From: an uncultured Holophagaceae bacterium
GTDB lineage: Bacteria > Acidobacteriota > Holophagae > Holophagales > Holophagaceae
Direction: 5' to 3'
DNA: 10,980 nucleotides
Assembly: GCA_903927605.1 (NCBI GenBank)
Contig: CAIYNT010000148.1
Location: 1-10,980, forward strand
The notes beneath the pieces were generated by a model. That model saw only the letters and a list, made by a program, of their open reading frames with translations. It was not told where the DNA came from and did no database searches. Both the position numbers and the translations under genes were made by a program. Shown one piece after another: positions 6,822-10,980 of the stretch (positions are counted from its first letter, which is position 1; each line of letters begins with the position of its first letter).

Positions 6822-7631
6822 ATGACGGGAAAAGTCAGGGTTTGCCTCGCCGGTGCCACCGGCTGGACGGGCCGAGCGCTTGTTGCTGCCATCCGGGATT
6901 CCGATGCCTTTCAGCTCACAGGCGCCGTGGCCCGCAGGAGCGCGGGTCTGGACCTGGGCTTGGCGATCGGAGGGACCCCGCTGGGCCTCCCCGTTCCCGC
7001 GACGGTCGCGGAAGCCCTGAAGGCGGGAACCGATGTCCTCATCGACTATTCCCATCCGACGGTGGTCAAGGACCATGTCCTGACGGCCCTGCGCCAGGGC
7101 GTGCCAGGCGTGATCGGCACCTCGGGCCTTTCGTCAGAAGATTTCCAGGACATCGAGAAAGCCGCCGAGGCGCAGGGACTGGGGGTCATCGCCGCAGGCA
7201 ACTTCTCCATCACCGCCGCCCTGGCCAAGCATTTCAGCCTCATTGCCGCCCGTTATCTCCCCCATTGGGAGATTCTGGACTACGCCCAGGCCGATAAGCC
7301 CGACGTCCCCAGCGGCACCACCCAGGAATTGGCGGAGGGCCTGGCGAGGGTGCGGAAGAATGAAATCATCAAGCCGGTCGAACAGCTGCTCGGACCGAAA
7401 GAGGCCCGGGGAGCCAGCGTGGCGGGTACCCAGATCCATTCCATCCGCCTGCCCGGCTACACGCTGGCTTTCGAGACACTGTTCGGCCTACCGGACGAGC
7501 GCCTGGCCATCCGTCACGACGCCGGAACCGGCGCCCGCCCTTATCTGGCCGGGACCCTGCTCGCCGCCGAGCGGGTGCTGAAAGTGCAAGGATTGATCCG
7601 CGGGTTGGATCAACTCCTGTTCCGCGAGTAG
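6822..7631 (+). CDS. dapB: DapB-family reductase with altered active site
   Basis: This 269-residue protein is homologous to 4-hydroxy-tetrahydrodipicolinate reductase, the NAD(P)H enzyme of lysine and diaminopimelate synthesis. Seen: N-terminal Rossmann glycine loop LAGATGWTGRAL (9-20), DVLIDYSHPT (71-80), VIGTSGLS (97-104), AAGNFSITAAL (124-134), DKPDVPSGT (158-166) and GTQIHSIRLPGYTLAFETL (202-220). The family's E-x4-HHRHKxDAPSGT block reads as an equal-length segment from E150 with A155-Q156 in place of the catalytic His pair, though K159 and PSGT remain. The GEHT block of the family is also changed (LAFET), as is the C-terminal HxAssR block (RHDAGTGARPY). The usual GRMG is GWTGR. It may be a divergent DapB clade with the same role or a related reductase. 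GGAG (6812-6815) precedes the ATG. It lies 42 bases after tpiA, probably in the same transcript. Confidence 0.8.
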   Translation: MTGKVRVCLAGATGWTGRALVAAIRDSDAFQLTGAVARRSAGLDLGLAIGGTPLGLPVPATVAEALKAGTDVLIDYSHPTVVKDHVLTALRQGVPGVIGTSGLSSEDFQDIEKAAEAQGLGVIAAGNFSITAALAKHFSLIAARYLPHWEILDYAQADKPDVPSGTTQELAEGLARVRKNEIIKPVEQLLGPKEARGASVAGTQIHSIRLPGYTLAFETLFGLPDERLAIRHDAGTGARPYLAGTLLAAERVLKVQGLIRGLDQLLFRE

Positions 7632-7655
7632 GCCTCGCTGGGCCCCGGACCTTCG

Positions 7656-8396
7656 TTAATCCCTGTTCCAGAGGTGTTCCGCCACCTCTGCGGCCAGCCA
7701 GGCCAGCCCCGCGGCCCCCAGCCAGTGCGGGCCGGTGTGCATCTGCTGGGCGAACTCGGTGGATGAAGCAGGGTGCTCGGGGATCTGCACGGAGGCACGC
7801 TTGGCCTCGTTCAGTTCCTCGATCTCGAGCTCCCGGGCCCGATCCAGGCCGCCTTCGGAGATGAAGGCCAGCACCCGGCGCAGCTCATCCTGGTCGAACC
7901 AGATGCCATGTTCTCTGCAGACATCCAGCACCACACCGGAACGCCGGGCATAGTTCACGCGGTTCATGCGCTGGCGGCAGGCGGGACAGGGGCGGTACTG
8001 GATCGCCTCCAGGGACACCACCGGCGGCGCAGTGGGCGAGGGCAGCGCGCCGAGCACGGCCCCCTGGCGTTCGCGGCTGGCACCCAGCTGCTCGAACACA
8101 GCCCGGTCCAGCCAGAGCCCGCCGCAGGCGTGACATTCCCGCACCTCCAGATCGCCCACCTTGGCCGCGGCCAGGGGTGTCGCACAGGCGGGACAGGGCG
8201 CGCCATCCGACGTCGCGACCTTCCGAGGGGCCATGGCCGCGCCACAGGCCGGGCAGTGGCTGGCTGCGAGAGGCACCAGGGCGAAGCAGGCAGGACAGGC
8301 CACGGTGGCCAGCTGGGCCTGACAGTAAGGGCACTGCGGGGCATCGAACGGCACCGAGGCGCCGCAACCGGAGCAGCGGATGACGCGGGCTTCCAT
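7656..8396 (-). CDS. Protein with four zinc ribbons (TFIIB-type zinc-finger family)
   Basis: This 246-residue protein contains four successive zinc-ligand sets: C8-C11/C22-C25, C34-C37/C48-C51, C68-C71/C88-C91 and C137-C140/C160-H163. The first two resemble a double zinc ribbon. The last two match the TFIIB-like zinc-finger family, with RECHACGGLWLDRAVFEQL (87-105) and VCREHGIWFDQDEL (159-172), the typical C-x2-C-G-(L/V/I)-W-(L/F)-D block. H163 replaces the usual last cysteine. The tail has a charged helix (about 183-202) and a hydrophobic stretch WLGAAGLAWLAAEVAEHLW (225-243) that may contact a membrane or partner. Function is unknown; these ribbons may bind protein or nucleic acid. The start has no ribosome binding site but overlaps the lipoprotein stop as TGATG, so it relies on coupled translation. 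It converges with dapB. Confidence 0.85.
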   Translation of the reverse strand: MEARVIRCSGCGASVPFDAPQCPYCQAQLATVACPACFALVPLAASHCPACGAAMAPRKVATSDGAPCPACATPLAAAKVGDLEVRECHACGGLWLDRAVFEQLGASRERQGAVLGALPSPTAPPVVSLEAIQYRPCPACRQRMNRVNYARRSGVVLDVCREHGIWFDQDELRRVLAFISEGGLDRARELEIEELNEAKRASVQIPEHPASSTEFAQQMHTGPHWLGAAGLAWLAAEVAEHLWNRD

Positions 8397-9310
8397 CAGT
8401 TGTTTGTCGGCTTGGCAGGGGGTTCTGGCACCGGCGGAAGGGGTGGCGGGGGCGGTGGATTGATTGGAGACGGGGGCGGTGGATTGGTCGGAAGTGGGGG
8501 CTGTGGTTTGATCGGCGGCGGGGGCGGTGGATTGGTCGGCGGAGGTGGCGGTGGTTCCACTGGAGGGGGAGACGGCGGCTCCACAGGGCCGGGGGTCGCG
8601 TCGCCAGGGCCGTAGCCAGGGTCCCCGTAGTACCGCTCCTCGGTGAAGCGCGTCAGGTGGAAGTAGGAGGACAGCTTCTGGACCACAACCCGGGCGAAGC
8701 CCTTGGCCTCCTCTTCCCGGATGCGGCCATCGTCATCGCGGTAACCCCGCGGAAGGGGATCCATGGCCTCCACCACCTCCCGGGGATCGATGGTATCGAC
8801 CCATAGGGGCTCAGGGTTCCCGGGCTGCACGAGCCTGGCCTCGGCCCGGATCGCCTCGGGCACATAGCCCAGACGATGCTGCATGCGATCCTGGTGGGCC
8901 GAAGCGCTGCCGCCCACCCACAGGCCCCAGAACAGGCCGTCGATGATACCCCAGCCCCGGTTGCCGGAGGCAGCGCTGAGGGCACCTACGGTCACCCCAG
9001 TGGCGACGCCGATGGCGGCGGGACTCGGGTGACCGGGCGCGGGCGAGATGTCCTGGATATCCACCCGGAGTTCGACGGTTCCCATTGGAGGCTTCGTGCC
9101 TTCCGTCACCACGGTCAAACGGGTGGCGAGCCGGGCCCGGAGGGCGGCGGCGTACTCCTTCTGGAAGAAGCCTCGATCTGCAAGGTTCGTGGGTAGGACC
9201 ACGACCACGCTGACCGGCGCGGGCCGCAGGCGGAAGGCCTCGACTTCGGGTCGGGTGCAACCGAGAACCAGCAGCAATGGGGCGAGAAACAACCAGGGAG
9301 CGCGCCTCAT
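8396..9310 (-). CDS. Putative lipoprotein with proline-rich repeat tail
   Basis: This 304-residue protein begins with a signal peptide (RR at 2-3, hydrophobic 5-16) and a lipobox VLGC with C18 as the lipidated residue. Thr follows it, so by the E. coli +2 rule it would go to the outer membrane. Residues 30-220 form the folded part. It contains a Gly/Ala-rich stretch (99-135, including GVATGVTVGALSAASG and GLFWGLWVGG) that could insert in or contact membrane. I do not recognise the domain. From about residue 240 it becomes a low-complexity tail with an eight-residue repeat (TNPPPPPP, IKPQPPLP, TNPPPPSP, INPPPPPP), possibly spanning periplasm or cell wall. GGAGGT lies just upstream of the ATG. 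It is the first gene of a two-gene unit with the zinc-ribbon protein and diverges from the DAHP synthase gene across a short intergenic region. Confidence 0.8.
   Translation of the reverse strand: MRRAPWLFLAPLLLVLGCTRPEVEAFRLRPAPVSVVVVLPTNLADRGFFQKEYAAALRARLATRLTVVTEGTKPPMGTVELRVDIQDISPAPGHPSPAAIGVATGVTVGALSAASGNRGWGIIDGLFWGLWVGGSASAHQDRMQHRLGYVPEAIRAEARLVQPGNPEPLWVDTIDPREVVEAMDPLPRGYRDDDGRIREEEAKGFARVVVQKLSSYFHLTRFTEERYYGDPGYGPGDATPGPVEPPSPPPVEPPPPPPTNPPPPPPIKPQPPLPTNPPPPSPINPPPPPPLPPVPEPPAKPTNN
8448..8567. repeat. 24-bp tandem repeat (five units) encoding the proline-rich tail
   Basis: Units begin at 8448, 8472, 8496, 8520 and 8544, an exact 24-base period. The core is GGGGGCGGTGGATTGGTCGG on the plus strand. 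Units two and four are identical over this 20-base core. The first and third differ by a few bases, and the fifth is degenerate. Because 24 is a multiple of three, gain or loss of units would keep the lipoprotein frame and change only tail length. Confidence 0.85.
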
Positions 9311-9366
9311 GGGAGACCTCCACGCCTAGTGTGCTGCGGAACAAGCCAAGGTGTCTAGGAGGCCGG

Positions 9367-9372
9367 TAGAAT
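9367..9372 (+). promoter_or_regulatory. Candidate -10 element of the DAHP synthase gene
   Basis: TAGAAT within GGTAGAATGG, 22 bases before the chosen ATG. The same 10-mer precedes rbfA. If it is the -10, transcription starts near 9379, downstream of the alternative ATG at 9371, which supports the ATG at 9395. A clear -35 box is not visible. Confidence 0.35.
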
Positions 9373-9394
9373 GGCACTTCCAAGAAGGCCCTGC

Positions 9395-10426
9395 ATGCTG
9401 ATTCTCATGGAAACCCACGCCACGCCGGACCAGGTGCGGGAGGTCCTGTCGCTACTGGAGGCCGTAGGCATCCGCTGCCAGGTGAACGAGACACCTGAAT
9501 CCCTGAGCATCGTGGCGCCCAATGCCTCCAAGGTCCTGAAGCCTGACCGCATCGAACCCATGGATGGGGTGCGCCGAGTGGTGCCCATCACCAACCCCTA
9601 CAAGCTGGCCAGTGCCGATGCCGTGGCCGGGCGGACCGTCGTGGAGGTGAGGGGCGTGAAGATCGGCGGGCCGGAGCTTGTCCTGGTGGGCGGCCCCTGC
9701 GGCGTGGAGAGCCGTGAACAGCTCTTCACCGTGGCGCGCTATGTGACGGAGGCCGGCGTGAAGCTGCTGCGGGCAGGCGCCTACAAGCCGCGCACCAGCC
9801 CCTATGCCTTCCAGGGCCTGGGCCTGGAAGGCCTGCGCCTGCTGGAGGAGGCCCGGGCTGAATTCGATCTGGGCATCGTCACCGAGGCCACGGAAGTGGA
9901 GACCTTCGATGCCGTGGAACACAGTGCCGACATGGTGCAGATCGGCGCCCGCAACATGCAGAACTTCGCCCTGCTCCGCCGCGCCGGGCGCTGCGAAAAG
10001 CCGGTGCTCCTCAAGCGGGGTCCCTCGGCCACCCTGGAGGAATGGCTCTACGCCGCCGAGTACGTGCTGGGCGAAGGCAACCGGAATGTGGTGCTCTGCG
10101 AGCGGGGCATCCGCACCTGGTCCGATCACGCCCGCAACACCCTGGACGTCAGCGTGGTGCCCGCGGCCAAGGCCCTCACTCACCTGCCGGTGATGGTGGA
10201 TCCCAGCCACGCCACGGGGCGCCGCGACCTGGTGATCCCCTGCGGGTTGGCTGGCGTGGCCGCCGGCGCGGACGGCCTGCTGGTGGAGACCCACTGCCAC
10301 CCGGAGAAGGCCCTCAGTGATGGCCCCCAGGCCCTCCTGCCTTCGGATTTCATCCGCCTGGTGGAACGGGCCGGGGCCGTCCACCGCGCGCTGCAGGCGC
10401 CCACTCTCACTGGGCTCTGGATGTGA
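9395..10426 (+). CDS. aroF: 3-deoxy-7-phosphoheptulonate synthase, type I-beta with regulatory domain
   Basis: DAHP synthase condenses phosphoenolpyruvate and erythrose 4-phosphate, the first step of the shikimate pathway. Residues 1-70 form an N-terminal ferredoxin-like domain as in Thermotoga maritima DAHP synthase, where it mediates feedback inhibition by Tyr and Phe. Similar control is inferred here. The barrel carries VGGPCGVES (98-106), [16 protein letters not shown] (126-141), [10 protein letters not shown] (181-190), LLKRG (205-209), CERGIRT (235-241) and [10 protein letters not shown] (269-278). Numbered from the ATG at 9395, the metal ligands fall at C102, H272, E298 and D309, the same numbers I recall for the Thermotoga enzyme, so this start keeps the family length (343 residues). 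AAGAAGG (9382-9388) supports it. The ATG at 9371, behind AGGAGG (9357-9362), would add eight residues and remains possible. The symbol is generic for this family. Confidence 0.93.
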   Translation: MLILMETHATPDQVREVLSLLEAVGIRCQVNETPESLSIVAPNASKVLKPDRIEPMDGVRRVVPITNPYKLASADAVAGRTVVEVRGVKIGGPELVLVGGPCGVESREQLFTVARYVTEAGVKLLRAGAYKPRTSPYAFQGLGLEGLRLLEEARAEFDLGIVTEATEVETFDAVEHSADMVQIGARNMQNFALLRRAGRCEKPVLLKRGPSATLEEWLYAAEYVLGEGNRNVVLCERGIRTWSDHARNTLDVSVVPAAKALTHLPVMVDPSHATGRRDLVIPCGLAGVAAGADGLLVETHCHPEKALSDGPQALLPSDFIRLVERAGAVHRALQAPTLTGLWM

Positions 10427-10464
10427 ACGGCAGGCCGTGACACACTAGGAGGTTCGGAGTTTCC

Positions 10465-10812
10465 ATGAACGGCCTCGCCATCACGCTTCTCATCATCTTC
10501 GGCATCCTCCTCATCGGGACGATCCTGTTGCAGCCCGGCACCAAGGGCGGCCTCGGGGCCTCCTTCGGCGGCGGTGGCGCCAACTCCGCCTTCGGCGCCC
10601 AGGGCGCGACACCCTTCCTGTCCAAGACCACCTATTGGCTGGCCGCGGGGTTCCTGGCCACGACCCTGTTCATCGAGGTCCTGATCATCAGGCAGAGCCG
10701 CTCGGTGCTGGACAAGACCGCGGATAAACCCAGTGCCTCGGCCCCCGCGCCCGTGGTTCCGGTCCCTGCGCCCACGCCGATGCCGGTGCCAGCCGCTCCC
10801 ACCAAGAAGTAG
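10465..10812 (+). CDS. secG: Preprotein translocase subunit SecG
   Basis: SecG is the small inner-membrane partner of SecYE that assists SecA-driven export. The 115-residue product has two membrane helices, about residues 4-23 ([20 protein letters not shown]) and 57-77 ([19 protein letters not shown]). The conserved loop between them is [20 protein letters not shown] with KTT, the hallmark of the family. After residue 80 a Pro/Ala/Val-rich tail of about 35 residues ends in PAAPTKK. This is longer than in minimal SecG proteins, but such low-complexity tails are known to vary. AGGAGGT (10447-10453) and CGGAG (10455-10459) lie before the ATG; the second has the better spacing. It lies 38 bases after the DAHP synthase gene and just upstream of tRNA-Leu, a neighbourhood often seen for secG. 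Confidence 0.95.
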   Translation: MNGLAITLLIIFGILLIGTILLQPGTKGGLGASFGGGGANSAFGAQGATPFLSKTTYWLAAGFLATTLFIEVLIIRQSRSVLDKTADKPSASAPAPVVPVPAPTPMPVPAAPTKK

Positions 10813-10827
10813 CGGCAAAACCAGTCA

Positions 10828-10856
10828 TTGACCGCATCCGCGCTTTGAGCGACACT
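10828..10856 (+). promoter_or_regulatory. Candidate sigma-70-type promoter of tRNA-Leu
   Basis: TTGACC (10828-10833) and GACACT (10851-10856) are separated by 17 bases, placing a transcription start around 10863, just before the mature tRNA 5' end at 10871. The -35 matches five of six consensus bases and the -10 three of six, including the conserved second A and final T. Read-through from secG is the alternative. Confidence 0.4.
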
Positions 10857-10870
10857 TGACCTTCCACGTT

Positions 10871-10956
10871 GCCCGCGTGGTGAAATTGGTAGACACGCCA
10901 TCTTGAGGGGGTGGTGGCCACAAGCCGTAGCAGTTCGAGTCTGCTCGCGGGCACCA
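10871..10956 (+). tRNA. tRNA-Leu (anticodon GAG)
   Basis: A full class II cloverleaf can be folded by eye. The acceptor stem is GCCCGCG (10871-10877) with CGCGGGC (10946-10952), all seven pairs. The D stem is GTG/CAC around the AAATTGGTAGA loop. The anticodon stem is CCATC/GGTGG with loop TTGAGGG, giving anticodon GAG at 10905-10907, which reads CUC and CUU. The long variable arm has a GGC/GCC stem (10916-10918 with 10924-10926). The T stem is AGCAG/CTGCT with loop TTCGAGT. Discriminator A is at 10953 and CCA is encoded at 10954-10956. The long variable arm, discriminator A and anticodon all agree on leucine. Confidence 0.97.
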
Positions 10957-10964
10957 AGTCGAGA

Positions 10965-10980
10965 GCGCCGGAAACGGCGC
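10965..10980 (+). terminator. Perfect hairpin after tRNA-Leu, probable intrinsic terminator
   Basis: GCGCCG, a GAAA loop, and CGGCGC form a perfect six-pair GC stem with a GNRA tetraloop, starting eight bases after the tRNA CCA. The window ends at the last stem base, so the expected T-run cannot be checked. The stem may also extend by bases outside the window. Confidence 0.5.

Noticed and set aside
8448..8567. Possible CRISPR array
   Set aside because: The repeats are contiguous with no unique spacers, lie in frame inside a coding gene, and encode a proline-rich tail.
7773..8615. 280-codon plus-strand frame ending in glycine-rich repeats
   Set aside because: The Gly repeats are the reverse reading of the proline repeats of the lipoprotein, and the rest is antisense to the zinc-ribbon gene with its regular cysteine pairs.
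9452..10384. 310-codon open frame on the minus strand
   Set aside because: It is antisense to the DAHP synthase gene, which has all metal ligands. The translation has no recognisable domain and is His/Gly-rich.
10841..10851. Small hairpin CGCT-TTG-AGCG between secG and tRNA-Leu
   Set aside because: Four pairs with a three-base loop and no T-run is too weak for a terminator, and it overlaps the candidate tRNA promoter.

Overview
The window is GC-rich, densely coding bacterial chromosome with strong AGGAGG-type ribosome binding sites. It holds eleven complete protein genes, one gene cut by the left edge, and one tRNA. The combination of a ferredoxin-dependent branched-chain 2-oxoacid oxidoreductase, whose beta and gamma parts are fused, with ordinary central metabolism suggests an anaerobic or facultative bacterium. 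The overall protein flavour recalls Acidobacteriota of the Holophaga/Geothrix type, but this is inference without any database search. I see no insertion sequence, phage gene, CRISPR array or other sign of recent transfer, and no stretch over 300 bases without a gene.

Layout. (1) Bases 1-2595, plus strand: a 2-oxoisovalerate:ferredoxin oxidoreductase-type operon made of the alpha subunit (5' end missing), a beta-gamma fusion overlapping it by 4 bases, and an 87-residue protein with four cysteines. (2) Bases 2635-3921, minus strand: rbfA directly followed by truB, a ribosome/tRNA maturation pair standing apart from its usual nusA-infB partners. (3) Bases 4026-7631, plus strand: a class I methyltransferase starting at TTG, then pgk, tpiA and a dapB homologue. 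(4) Bases 7656-9310, minus strand: a proline-rich lipoprotein and a protein with four zinc ribbons, joined by a TGATG stop/start overlap. (5) Bases 9395-10980, plus strand: a type I-beta DAHP synthase, secG, and tRNA-Leu(GAG), followed by a GAAA-loop hairpin at the right edge.

How the genes work together. The oxidoreductase interconverts branched-chain 2-oxoacids and acyl-CoAs using ferredoxin. Pgk and TpiA are consecutive lower-glycolysis enzymes. The DapB homologue and DAHP synthase belong to lysine/diaminopimelate and aromatic amino-acid synthesis. RbfA, TruB, tRNA-Leu and SecG are translation and secretion housekeeping.

Most of the window is ordinary. The points deserving a second look are: the DapB homologue lacks the catalytic histidine pair; the small four-cysteine protein sits behind the oxidoreductase; the coupled lipoprotein/zinc-ribbon pair carries an exact 24-bp-period repeat that encodes its proline-rich tail; and an identical 10-base GGTAGAATGG element precedes both rbfA and the DAHP synthase gene. 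I found no convincing undescribed multi-gene system.
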